DNA from: Fibrobacter sp.
GTDB lineage: Bacteria; Fibrobacterota; Chitinivibrionia; Chitinivibrionales; Chitinispirillaceae
Length of the DNA: 34,252 bases
Direction of reading: 5' to 3'
Assembly: GCA_012513915.1 (NCBI GenBank)
Contig: JAAZBG010000124.1
Coordinates: forward strand, 1 to 34,252
Below are positions 15,405-23,387 of the stretch, piece by piece; positions within the stretch are counted from its first letter, which is position 1; each line of letters starts with the position of its first letter. The position numbers and the translations under genes were made by a program. The notes beneath the pieces were generated by a model that saw only the letters and a list, made by a program, of their open reading frames with translations, ran no database searches and was not told the DNA's origin.

Positions 15405-16421
15405 TCACCACCACTCCGGTTTAACATCGCGAACCATCAGATCACGTGCGGCGGCTTTTACGTTTTTACCCTCGAAGAGTGTCTTGTAAACTCCCTCGGT
15501 AATCGGCATTTCTATTTCAAGCTTTTTTGACAACTCATACACCGATTTTGTCGTTGTCACACCTTCTGCAACCATAGTCATTTTAGCGAGAGCCTCATCG
15601 AGTGAAAGCCCGGCTGCAATAAGTTCACCAAAGTGGCGATTCCGGCTGTGTTTACTGATACAGGTAGTGATCAGATCACCTATTCCCGCAAGGCCGCTGA
15701 ATGTCTCAATCTTTGCACCCATCTTTTTCCCGAGGCGCATCATCTCTGCGATACCGCGGGTTAGAAGTGCACCCTTGGTATTATCACCAAGTCCGAGTCC
15801 GTCACAAATTCCTGCTGCAAGTGCAATAACATTTTTCACACTGCTGCTTAGTTCCACACCTCTGATATCTGTATTAGTATAAATTCTGAATGCGTCTGTT
15901 GTAAACTCTGTCTGCACTTTTTCTGCAAGTTTGAGATTTTCTGACGCGGCAACGATTGTTGTCGGAATATCGCGTGAGACCTCTTCAGCATGTGATGGTC
16001 CGCTGAGAACGAGTACTTTATCTGCAGTTAATCCGGGTATCTCTTCCTGAAGCACATCTGTCATAAGTTTCAGTGTACCGATTTCGATTCCCTTTGCGAC
16101 AATCACCCAGCCTTCAACGTTGTCAATTGTATCTTTAGAAGTATTGGCAACGACACTTTTCATGGTTGCACGCATTGTCTGGGATGGAACCGCGCAAATC
16201 ACCATTTGACCGAATGCTACTGTTGATGCAATATCGGTGCTGATAACGATATCTTCGGGTAAATGAATGCCGGGAAGCTTAACCGGGTGCTCACGCTTTT
16301 CAGACAGCATTGATGCATCACGGGCGTTAAATTCCCACATGTTGATTTTATGACCTTTTTTATGAAGCAATACAGCAAGTGCGATTGCCCAGCTTCCTGC
16401 TCCCAGTATACCTATGTTCAA
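15405..16421 (-). CDS. gpsA: Glycerol-3-phosphate dehydrogenase [NAD(P)+]
   Basis: Cytoplasmic enzyme that reduces dihydroxyacetone phosphate to sn-glycerol 3-phosphate for phospholipid synthesis. Start is a TTG at 16421, four bases after AAGGAGG (16426-16432), giving 'MNIGILGAGSWAIALAVLLHKKGH' and 338 residues, the family's normal length; longer frames upstream would run into der. Seen: the Rossmann 'GILGAGSWAIALA' motif (the usual GT pair after W is replaced by AI), 'AVPSQTMR', 'VIVAKGIE', 'VLSGPSHAEEV', and the catalytic-lysine region 'ELSSSVKNVIALAAGICDGLGLGDNTKGAL' (shown as the family block around residues 180-210), then 'FSGLAGIGDLITTC'. It follows der by 16 bases and is certainly in the same transcript. 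Confidence 0.95.
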   Translation of the reverse strand: MNIGILGAGSWAIALAVLLHKKGHKINMWEFNARDASMLSEKREHPVKLPGIHLPEDIVISTDIASTVAFGQMVICAVPSQTMRATMKSVVANTSKDTIDNVEGWVIVAKGIEIGTLKLMTDVLQEEIPGLTADKVLVLSGPSHAEEVSRDIPTTIVAASENLKLAEKVQTEFTTDAFRIYTNTDIRGVELSSSVKNVIALAAGICDGLGLGDNTKGALLTRGIAEMMRLGKKMGAKIETFSGLAGIGDLITTCISKHSRNRHFGELIAAGLSLDEALAKMTMVAEGVTTTKSVYELSKKLEIEMPITEGVYKTLFEGKNVKAAARDLMVRDVKPEWW

Positions 16422-16437
16422 ATTGCCTCCTTGTAAG

Positions 16438-17823
16438 TTATTCCTCTCCGGATTGATCCGGATTGAATCCTTTGCCTTTTTTTCTGCTTTTACCGATCGG
16501 CTTGAACTCAAGCACTACCGGACACCCCAGGAAATCGTAGGTCTCGTGGATCTTGCGCAACAGGTATCGTGTGTATGATGGCGCGATGTCATCGGGATTT
16601 GTAACAAAAAAACGAAAAAACGGAAAATATGCTTCAACCTGTTTGGCCCCAAGAAATCGAACCGGATCACCCGGTATTGCCGGATGCGGATGAACTCTGG
16701 TCCATGCAAAAACATTATCTTCAAACTCTGATGCACCAATGCGTACACCCATACGTGCCTTGACTTCAAGTGCAGTGTCAATAATTACTGTAGCACGCTG
16801 GCCGGTGAGTGCTGATATTGACACCATCGGAACAGTTTTAAGCTCCTGATACTGTCTGCGTGTATCTGCAACAAGTGCGTCGAAGGTTTTATGATCCTTT
16901 TCCATAATATCCCACTTGTTCCAGACAAGAAGGACTCCTTTGCGGATTTCAAGTATTTTTCTCAGAATACGAAGATCCTGTACACCGATCCCCTCGGTGA
17001 CATCAATGACCAGTGCGCAGATATCACAGCGTTCAATACTATCAAGCGCACGCATATTTGAGTAGTATTCGACATCGTGTTTGACATGAGATTTTTTCCT
17101 AAGTCCCGCTGTATCAATTAACACGATGCGCTTATCGTTGTGAATCATCTCGCTGTCGATAGCATCACGGGTGGTACCCGGCGTACTGTCGACGATCATA
17201 CGGTTTTGACGCAACAGACGGTTGGTCAGTGATGATTTTCCGGCATTGGGACGACCGATAATTGCAAGCTTAAGTGCGGGTGCATCTTTATGGTTATGTT
17301 TTTTATCTTTTTGTGACCGTTCAATGGCTATGGCAACCTTGTCAAGCATGTCACCAATACCGATTCCATGAAGTGCAGAAATTGCTGATGGTTCACCCAG
17401 GCCAAGTGCACGGAAGGTATCGAGATCAAATGCTGCAGAACGTGATTCCGCTTTGTTGACAACAAGAATAACTTTGTCCGATGATGTTCTGCGGATCTGC
17501 TTTGCGATTAATAGATCAAGATCGGTCATTCCAGTAAGTGCATCGACAATAAAAAGTATTGCCGCTGATTCGTTCACGGCAATCCGGACTTGCTCGTGAA
17601 TTGCTTCGGGCAGTCCGGTGTGAACATCAGGCAGCATTCCGCCGGTATCAACCAGCATGAAATCAAGCCCCTGCCATGATGCCGCGAAGTAGTTGCGGTC
17701 GCGGGTCACCCCCGGCATATCATCAACAACTGCGATACGTTTTCCGATGATACGATTGAATAAACTGGATTTCCCGACATTAGGGCGACCTATTACCGAG
17801 ACAATCGGAGATGTATGAGCCGT
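16438..17823 (-). CDS. der: Ribosome-assembly GTPase Der (EngA)
   Basis: Essential double GTPase for 50S subunit maturation. First G domain: G1 'GRPNVGKSSLFNRI' (about residue 10), 'DTGGM', 'NKAES' in the NKxD position; second G domain: G1 'GRPNAGKSSLTNRL' (about 190), 'DTAGLRKKS', 'NKWD'; then the KH-like C-terminal domain and a basic tail ('KSRKKGKG'). The start is odd. A perfect AGGAGG lies at 17829-17834, and the in-frame codons after it are TACTT-spaced ACG (17821-17823), GCT, CAT and so on, with no ATG, GTG or TTG before the G1 motif. An ACG start gives the normal family N terminus. A GTG at 17865 would add 14 residues, including the translated ribosome site, and lacks its own ribosome site. 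First gene of the der-gpsA-merR run. Confidence 0.93.
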   Translation of the reverse strand, partial: TAHTSPIVSVIGRPNVGKSSLFNRIIGKRIAVVDDMPGVTRDRNYFAASWQGLDFMLVDTGGMLPDVHTGLPEAIHEQVRIAVNESAAILFIVDALTGMTDLDLLIAKQIRRTSSDKVILVVNKAESRSAAFDLDTFRALGLGEPSAISALHGIGIGDMLDKVAIAIERSQKDKKHNHKDAPALKLAIIGRPNAGKSSLTNRLLRQNRMIVDSTPGTTRDAIDSEMIHNDKRIVLIDTAGLRKKSHVKHDVEYYSNMRALDSIERCDICALVIDVTEGIGVQDLRILRKILEIRKGVLLVWNKWDIMEKDHKTFDALVADTRRQYQELKTVPMVSISALTGQRATVIIDTALEVKARMGVRIGASEFEDNVFAWTRVHPHPAIPGDPVRFLGAKQVEAYFPFFRFFVTNPDDIAPSYTRYLLRKIHETYDFLGCPVVLEFKPIGKSRKKGKGFNPDQSGEE

Positions 17824-17835
17824 AAGTACCTCCTT
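17821..17835 (-). promoter_or_regulatory. Strong ribosome site of der followed by a putative ACG start
   Basis: On the minus strand AAGGAGGT (17828-17835) is five bases (counted from AGGAGG) upstream of ACG (17823-17821), an optimal distance. No standard start codon lies in frame at a usable distance. This site decides between an ACG start and an upstream GTG. Confidence 0.55.
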
Positions 17836-18310
17836 GAAATAATCCGCGCTCCGGACCAAAAACACTACGGAGCAGGGTCAAACGTGCCGCACGCAGGTTC
17901 AGTGAAAGTTCACAGAAAGTGATCAAAATAAATAACTTAGTGCAGAAATCTCTGCCGATAAAAATACACAATTCCGCATAGTAAGTTACGTTATTTTTAA
18001 TTCATTGTCAATAATTAAGTTAGGAATTATATATAAGGTAACGCTCAAACTGGTTGGAGCTTGACAGATAATGAACATGGAGTTGAACTTCACATATTAG
18101 ATATCGCTAAAATTTTGCATTTTCATTGTGATAAACAATTACTGCATCTGGTTGTGAGTTTTTAAAATCCCTTATCGCATAACGCATATTTTTTTCGCAA
18201 TAGATTTTGGCAAATTATCTGAAATGCCTGAGAATCAGAGTTCGTTATATCAGAAATGAAGAAATTAGTTGTAATAAAACTGTTGCTTTATTTAAATGTT
18301 GTGTCAAAAA
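17836..18310. other. Divergent intergenic region between der and the ATPase operon
   Basis: AT-rich stretch of about 470 bases that includes the unassigned 5' side of der. No frame with a family signal is visible, and no repeat stands out. The right end leads into the clear promoter at 18311. Confidence 0.5.
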
Positions 18311-18353
18311 TTGACATAAAGTGTTGGTTAATGTATATTTTTATAGAAGGAGA
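18311..18353 (+). promoter_or_regulatory. Sigma-70-type promoter and ribosome site of the ATPase operon
   Basis: TTGACA (18311-18316), a 17-base spacer, and TATATT (18334-18339) form a near-consensus promoter. AAGGAGA (18347-18353) lies five bases before the ATG at 18359. The transcript leader would be only about 13 bases, so no regulatory leader structure is possible. Confidence 0.8.
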
Positions 18354-18358
18354 CTACC

Positions 18359-19492
18359 ATGTTATTATCATACGGTGTTAAAAATTTCTGTTGCTTTAAA
18401 AATTGGTTGGAAATCGATCTTTCATTTAATGCTAATGTGCCAGACGAAATCTCAGAATCGTTTGGAGCTGCCAAAGCACTGTGTATAAAGGGAGCTAATG
18501 CATCAGGGAAGACAAATGCGTTAAAGGTCTTATCATTTCTTTCTTTTTTTTGTGTATCATCCTTTTCTCAGGAACCTGAGGATGAAATACCGGTTGAACC
18601 ATTTTTCGATTCAAGTGAACCAAGTGAGTTTTATGTCAGATTCAGGATTGGTGAAGTTGACTATATCTATGAGCTTGCAGTTACAAAAAAAGAGGTTGTA
18701 TCAGAGAAAATCTTTAAGAAAGAAAAAAGGAAGGTACTGATACTTGATAGAGAGAGGCTTAAAACAAACAAGACGTTGACATCAGAGAAGGTTAATGTGT
18801 CAGAAAGGAAAAATGCATCTGTTATTTCAGTTGCAAAACAGTATGTTTTAAAGGAATTCGAACCATTTTATGATTTTTTTAAAAATATCAGGACAAATGT
18901 GAATTTTTTTGGATTGAGAGATGATCCGTGGCGACGAGTAAACGTAAGCTGTAAACTGTACCTGGAAAATCCTTCGATATTTACATTAGTTAAAGAATAT
19001 CTTTTAAAATTCGATACAGGTATTTCAGATATTGAAATTCAAGTTGATAAAAATGCAAAAGCTAGTGATATATGGTATCCTGTTTTCTATTCTACAGTAG
19101 ATGGTGCTTTGAAAAAACTTGAGTATCGGTCGCAGTCCCGGGGAACACAAATATTATTTGACCTACTTCTTATTTATTTCCAATCTCTTGAAAATGGTAG
19201 TGTTCTGGTGCTGGATGAATTTGATGTTTATCTGCATCCTGATATATTACCTCACCTTGTAAAACTATTTCTTGAAGATACAAATAAGAAAAACGCCCAA
19301 TTGATATTTTCAACACATAACAATGAAATTATTGATTATATGGGAAAATACAGGACCGTTATATGTAATAAAGTAAATGGTGAATGTTTTGCTTACAGGC
19401 TTGATGAAATTAAGACAGGCCTTTTACGGAATGACAGGTCGATTCTGCCAATTTACAAAACAGGACGTCTTGGAGGTATACCAAGAATATGA
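18359..19492 (+). CDS. AAA15/RloA-like (ABC-type) ATPase, probable defence-system component
   Basis: A 377-residue soluble ATPase of the COG1106 (AAA15) type. Seen: N-terminal 'LLSYGVKNFCCFKNWLEIDLS' typical of SMC/ABC-like ATPases, Walker A 'GANASGKTN' (about 45-53), a charged middle insertion (about 120-200) in place of the long coiled coil of SMC proteins, an ABC-signature-like 'SRGTQILFDLL' (about 260-270), Walker B 'VLVLDEFDVYLHP' (about 282-294), and the switch histidine 'FSTHNNE' (about 317). No nuclease or TOPRIM domain is fused. Family members are known in anti-phage and abortive-infection systems, acting with a partner effector. The gene overlaps the next by four bases (ATGA, 19489-19492), so the two proteins are made in proportion and likely act together. 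The region is AT-rich compared with der/gpsA, and the unit has its own strong promoter, consistent with horizontal gain. Confidence 0.85.
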   Translation: MLLSYGVKNFCCFKNWLEIDLSFNANVPDEISESFGAAKALCIKGANASGKTNALKVLSFLSFFCVSSFSQEPEDEIPVEPFFDSSEPSEFYVRFRIGEVDYIYELAVTKKEVVSEKIFKKEKRKVLILDRERLKTNKTLTSEKVNVSERKNASVISVAKQYVLKEFEPFYDFFKNIRTNVNFFGLRDDPWRRVNVSCKLYLENPSIFTLVKEYLLKFDTGISDIEIQVDKNAKASDIWYPVFYSTVDGALKKLEYRSQSRGTQILFDLLLIYFQSLENGSVLVLDEFDVYLHPDILPHLVKLFLEDTNKKNAQLIFSTHNNEIIDYMGKYRTVICNKVNGECFAYRLDEIKTGLLRNDRSILPIYKTGRLGGIPRI

Positions 19493-19959
19493 AACAGAAT
19501 CGAGTGAAAGATGCGTTCCTCAAAACAATTCCAGAATTTACAATTGAGACATCAATAAAGAAATTTGAGAAGATTGCGTTCAGTCTTCAATTTTTTGATA
19601 ATTCACAATCTGCAGGGCAACATTTTAACGAGTGGACTCACGACCAACTCGTAAAATTATTGGAAAAACTAAAGCAGTATTGTGCAGAAGACTTCGAACA
19701 CTGGAAAAAAATGAGAATCGGGAGCGGTAAAAATCATGTGCTGGAAATATATGGTAATTTTCCAAATAATTCCGACTTTTGCTTTCCATCACATGTCCCT
19801 GTTGATGTTAAATGGGGTAGATTCAGATTAGAAGGGGATATGCGGTTAGTCGGTTTTATTATAGATGGTGATTCTTGTAAAGCGAATCAAATCTGCCCTA
19901 ATATTTTCTATATAGTTTTTCTTGATGCATATCACAGGTTTTACAAAGTGAAGTCTTAA
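19489..19959 (+). CDS. Small unrecognised partner of the AAA15-type ATPase
   Basis: A 156-residue soluble protein that I do not recognise as a named family. It is charged at the N terminus ('MKQNRVKDAFLKTIPEFTIE'), has a helical middle ('WTHDQLVKLLEKLKQYCAEDFEHWKKM'), and ends in a compact beta-rich part 'VKWGRFRLEGDMRLVGFII...NIFYIVFLDAYHRFYK'. The pattern 'R..GF......FYIVFLD..H.FY' resembles small proteins of unknown function seen in other bacteria, by my memory only. It has no TOPRIM, HNH, PIN or RloB signature, no signal peptide and no membrane segment. The start is fixed by the ATGA overlap with the ATPase gene; the ribosome site lies in that gene's last codons (ggaggt, 19472-19477). By position it is the likely effector or sensor of the pair. 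Its conserved His and Asp near the C terminus could be catalytic, which is speculation. Confidence 0.8.
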   Translation: MKQNRVKDAFLKTIPEFTIETSIKKFEKIAFSLQFFDNSQSAGQHFNEWTHDQLVKLLEKLKQYCAEDFEHWKKMRIGSGKNHVLEIYGNFPNNSDFCFPSHVPVDVKWGRFRLEGDMRLVGFIIDGDSCKANQICPNIFYIVFLDAYHRFYKVKS

Positions 19960-19989
19960 CGGTATATGTTTACATTTTGATTGGTGATA

Positions 19990-20700
19990 CTAAAAGGCTT
20001 CTGACGGTAGTGTGTTTGCTGCCAGAGGAATGAAATAGTCAATAGATTTGAACACATGCCCATTTCCTTTAATTCCTTTAATCCATTCACGAAGATGATT
20101 AACCGTATACTCCTGCGCATCATGAAAAAGGATAATTCCACCTTTGAATTTACTAATGTTCGATAAAAGTGATGGAAATAAATTCCCGTGTGATTCTTTA
20201 TCCCAGTCTCTGGAATCGATATCCCAGAGCACATGGGTGAATCCGGCATGCTTTACAATATTCATTACCATGGTATTCTTTGCCTGAACCAGAGGATCGT
20301 CTGATGTAAACGCACCACCACCATATGGTAAACGCAGAACAGGGGATAGATATTCTTTTAAAAGACTGTTTGGTTTAAGGATATTTTCATGAACGTCAGT
20401 CTCAGAATAGTCCAAATGATTAATGTGGGAATAGGTATGTGATCCAATGGTATGACCGTCTTTTTTTGCGCGTTCAAGAATGTTATAAAAAGGCAACGTT
20501 TTTACGTTTGCTTTCCCGCCATCAAAGTGTTCTCCCAAAACGAAAAAAGTTGCTTGTATATCTTCTTCGTTCAGGATATCCAGAACTTTTGGTGTAAGAG
20601 TCAGGTGGGGGCCGTCATCGAAAGTGAGATGCACCGGATATTTTTCAGAAGATGTTACTTCCTGATGTGTTTGCTGTTCGTTATTTGTAAAGTAATACAT
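19990..20700 (-). CDS. Polysaccharide deacetylase (NodB, CE4)
   Basis: Metal-dependent deacetylase of N-acetylated or O-acetylated glycans. All five CE4 motifs are visible: 'LTFDDGPH' (about 25-32, catalytic Asp and metal Asp), 'SHTYSHINH' (about 86-94, metal His pair), 'RLPYGGG' (about 121-127), 'WDIDSRDW' (about 158-165) and 'IILFHDA' (about 188-194). At 236 residues it is a bare NodB domain. It has no signal peptide or membrane anchor from the only reasonable start (ATG at 20700), so it would be cytoplasmic or exported by another route; this is unusual because most bacterial CE4 enzymes are exported. No clear ribosome site is seen. It lies 82 bases downstream of the helicase gene on the same strand, possibly co-transcribed, and convergent with the ATPase pair. 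Confidence 0.9.
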   Translation of the reverse strand: MYYFTNNEQQTHQEVTSSEKYPVHLTFDDGPHLTLTPKVLDILNEEDIQATFFVLGEHFDGGKANVKTLPFYNILERAKKDGHTIGSHTYSHINHLDYSETDVHENILKPNSLLKEYLSPVLRLPYGGGAFTSDDPLVQAKNTMVMNIVKHAGFTHVLWDIDSRDWDKESHGNLFPSLLSNISKFKGGIILFHDAQEYTVNHLREWIKGIKGNGHVFKSIDYFIPLAANTLPSEAF

Positions 20701-20782
20701 AGTGATCTGCTTCGTTTTTTTGTTTCTAAACCATTTGCCTCAGTACTATCCCAAATAAGAAATTTGATTAACGATGCAATAA

Positions 20783-22015
20783 TTACTTCAGTCTCCGTCG
20801 TTTTCCCTTTTTCCACTCAATATGCTCATCAATAAGCTCCTGAAGTGATGCCGCAGGGGATGGCTTTTCGAGCGTGTGGGTGTATTCGTTTTTACTGACC
20901 TTTACCACTTCTATCTTTTTGTTAAGAAATCCCTGAATTTCGTCAAGTACTGCTTTCTCGTCGGTGCTGCAGTAGGAGATTGCAGATCCTTTTTTTGTAC
21001 CACGGCCCGTTCGGCCCACGCGGTGAACATAATTTTCAGGTTTTTCAGGGAGATCGTAGTTGACTACATAATTGACATCAGGAATATCAATGCCGCGTGC
21101 TGTCAAGTCGGTGGCAATAAGAATCCGGCACTTACCTGATTTAAATTGTAGTAGTGTTTCGGTGCGTTCCGTCTGATCCTTTTCACCGTGAATTGACAAA
21201 GAGTCAATATTAACCCGTTTCAGGGCATCAACTACCCTCTGGGCCCGAACGCGGGTACGGACAAATACGAGAATTTTACTTTCAGGATTATCATGAATAA
21301 ACTTTTCGAGGAAAAACCGCTTGTCATCCATTTCGATAAACATAACATAATGAGAAACGTTTTTTGATACCGGATCATCAGGCGAAATCTGGATGCGGAT
21401 TGCATTGCTTTTTACCATCGAAAACGCAAGTTTCTTGATCTCTTTGTTGATTGTTGCAGAAAAGAACAGTGTCTGATGCCGTCTTGTCAGCATTTTCTTT
21501 ACATATTTGATGTCGTCAATAAAACCAAGATCAAGCATATGGTCGGCTTCATCAAGCACCAGAATCTCAACACTCTGAAGCGAAATAAATCCCTGGTGAA
21601 TAAGGTCGAACATGCGTCCGGGTGTGGCAATCAGAATATCGATACCATCCTGAAGTTTTTTCACCTGCTGATCCTGTTCAACACCGCCATAGAGGCAGAA
21701 CACTGATGTACGGGTACGTTTGGCAATCATATTGAAGACTTCACCGATCTGCCTTGAAAGTTCTCGCGTGGGAACCATCACAAGGCAGGCAATACCTTTG
21801 GAGCGGCGGCTCATCTTTGAGCTGTGAAGCTTATCGATCAGCGGGATCGCGAAGGCTGCTGTCTTACCGGTACCGGTCTGTGCTATGGCCAGTACATCCT
21901 CTCCCTTCATGATTGATGGGATTGATTTAAATTGAATATCGGTTGGCCTGATAAAACCAGCTTCGGCTAGATTGTGCCGTATCTCTTTTGAAATATTGTA
22001 ATCTTCGAACTTCAT
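20783..22015 (-). CDS. DEAD-box ATP-dependent RNA helicase (RhlE/CsdA-like)
   Basis: Cytoplasmic RNA helicase of 410 residues. Motifs in order: Q motif 'RPTDIQFKSIP' (about 22-32), motif I 'AQTGTGKTAA' (about 44-53), Ia 'VPTRELSRQI', 'TPGRMFD', motif II 'DEAD' (about 153-156), motif III 'SAT', then the second RecA domain with 'VFVRTRVRAQ', 'ATDLTARGIDIPDV' and motif VI 'HRVGRTGR' (about 329-336). The tail is short and basic ('WKKGKRRRLK'), as in RhlE-type helicases that aid ribosome assembly or cold adaptation; the exact subgroup is uncertain. Start at 22015, with GAGGG just upstream. Divergent from the DUF1016 nuclease gene. Confidence 0.93.
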   Translation of the reverse strand: MKFEDYNISKEIRHNLAEAGFIRPTDIQFKSIPSIMKGEDVLAIAQTGTGKTAAFAIPLIDKLHSSKMSRRSKGIACLVMVPTRELSRQIGEVFNMIAKRTRTSVFCLYGGVEQDQQVKKLQDGIDILIATPGRMFDLIHQGFISLQSVEILVLDEADHMLDLGFIDDIKYVKKMLTRRHQTLFFSATINKEIKKLAFSMVKSNAIRIQISPDDPVSKNVSHYVMFIEMDDKRFFLEKFIHDNPESKILVFVRTRVRAQRVVDALKRVNIDSLSIHGEKDQTERTETLLQFKSGKCRILIATDLTARGIDIPDVNYVVNYDLPEKPENYVHRVGRTGRGTKKGSAISYCSTDEKAVLDEIQGFLNKKIEVVKVSKNEYTHTLEKPSPAASLQELIDEHIEWKKGKRRRLK

Positions 22016-22163
22016 GTACCCTCATATCTGCGTTTATTAGTAATGTGTCTGTAATATACGATTTTTGCAGGCGTTAAGGTGGAAGAAGGTTGTAGTTGAG
22101 GTATGTACGAAGTGCAATTTATATTATAATAGTGGATATCAGAGTTAACACAGAAGGGCTTTA

Positions 22164-23273
22164 ATGGTAACAACAAATCTTTCTGCAAAAAAGAAGCAGA
22201 AACTGCTTTTTGATCAGATACGAGAATTGCTTGAACATGCACGTTCTGTTGCGGCTGTGCAGGTTAATAGTCTCATTGTCTGTACGAACTTTTTAATCGG
22301 TAAATACATAGTTGAACATGAGAGTCGGGGCGATGTACGTGCTGATTATGCTGAGAAGATGATTGATAGCCTTTCTAATAAATTAACAATAGAATATGGA
22401 CAAGGCTACTCTACCCGAAATCTTTGGTTGTTTAAAAAATTTTATCTTGTGTATTGTGATAGAGCAAAAGTACGTTCGAAATCTGCACTTTTCAGTACTG
22501 ATAAAAATAGTCATAATGAAATAAACATTCTGCAGACAGTGTCTGCAGAATTTAAATCGAAGATGCCTTTGAGCTGGTCGCATTATGTTTTTCTAATGGG
22601 CATCAGTGACGATTCAGAGCGCTCGTTTTATGAGATTGAGTCCGCGCGTGAAAAATGGTCACTTCGGGAATTACGGCGTCAATTCAATACATCACTTTAC
22701 GAAAGAATTGCCTTGAGCCGTGACAAAAAGAAAGTACGGGAGTTGAGCAAAAAGGGACTGCAGCTTTCTTCTCCAGCCGATACATTGAAAAATCCATACG
22801 TACTGGAATTCCTGGGCCTTGAAGAAAAAACATCCTATACCGAGACGGAACTTGAATCTGCCATAATTGACAAATTAGGACATTTTCTTCTTGAAATGGG
22901 AAAAGGCTTCCTTTTTCAGGCACGACAAAAACGTATAACGCTTGAGGACAGACATTACTACATCGATCTTGTGTTTTACAATAGGCATCTGAAGTGTTTT
23001 GTTCTGATCGATTTGAAAACCGGTGAAATCGGACATGATGATCTTGGTCAGATGCAAATGTATGTGAATTACTTCGATCGTTTTGTCAAAGATAAATCTG
23101 AAAATAAAACTATCGGTATTATTCTTTGCAAAAAGCAAAATAAGGCATTAGTTGAGATAACATTGCCTGAAAACAGTAGTCACATATTCGCTCGCAATTA
23201 TCAACACTATTTTCCTTCAAAGACCCAACTTAAAAAGCAATTACAAAAGTATATCATGGATGTTGAGCCATGA
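22164..23273 (+). CDS. DUF1016 (YhcG-like) PDDEXK nuclease
   Basis: A 369-residue intracellular protein. The N-terminal DUF1016_N part (about 10-170) shows 'IGKYIVEHESRGDVRADYAEKMIDSLS', 'GYSTRNLWLFKKFY' and 'LSWSHYVFLM' (split here as landmarks), and the C-terminal DUF1016 nuclease part contains 'FLFQARQKRITLEDRHYYIDLVFYN' landmarks with catalytic Asp near 266 and 'VLIDLKTGEI' (D-x-K, about 281-289), then 'GQMQMYVNYFD'. Length and order match YhcG proteins, which often accompany restriction-modification or other defence genes. No modification or specificity gene is nearby, so it is solitary here, though the ATPase pair lies 2.2 kb away. AGAAGG precedes the ATG; a TATAAT at 22125-22130 is a possible -10 box without a convincing -35. 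Confidence 0.9.
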   Translation: MVTTNLSAKKKQKLLFDQIRELLEHARSVAAVQVNSLIVCTNFLIGKYIVEHESRGDVRADYAEKMIDSLSNKLTIEYGQGYSTRNLWLFKKFYLVYCDRAKVRSKSALFSTDKNSHNEINILQTVSAEFKSKMPLSWSHYVFLMGISDDSERSFYEIESAREKWSLRELRRQFNTSLYERIALSRDKKKVRELSKKGLQLSSPADTLKNPYVLEFLGLEEKTSYTETELESAIIDKLGHFLLEMGKGFLFQARQKRITLEDRHYYIDLVFYNRHLKCFVLIDLKTGEIGHDDLGQMQMYVNYFDRFVKDKSENKTIGIILCKKQNKALVEITLPENSSHIFARNYQHYFPSKTQLKKQLQKYIMDVEP

Positions 23274-23333
23274 CGCACGGCACACTGGTTTCCTGTACCA
23301 TTCATCGGAGAAAAACACCAACCTCGTTTCTTA

Positions 23334-23350
23334 ACGGTCAGGCCTCGGAA
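23334..23350. repeat. Second copy of the acggtcaggcctcggaa repeat
   Basis: Seventeen bases are identical to 10120-10136. Here no matching left arm is evident, so it may be a half element. It lies in the short gap between the convergent DUF1016 nuclease and YgiQ genes. Confidence 0.7.
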
Positions 23351-23387
23351 GAAAATGATTGCTACTGGTTTTATTGATTAAAACAAA

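Noticed and set aside
16422..16511. 30-residue upstream extension of GpsA
   Set aside because: It overlaps the der C terminus, and a strong ribosome site supports the TTG at 16421.
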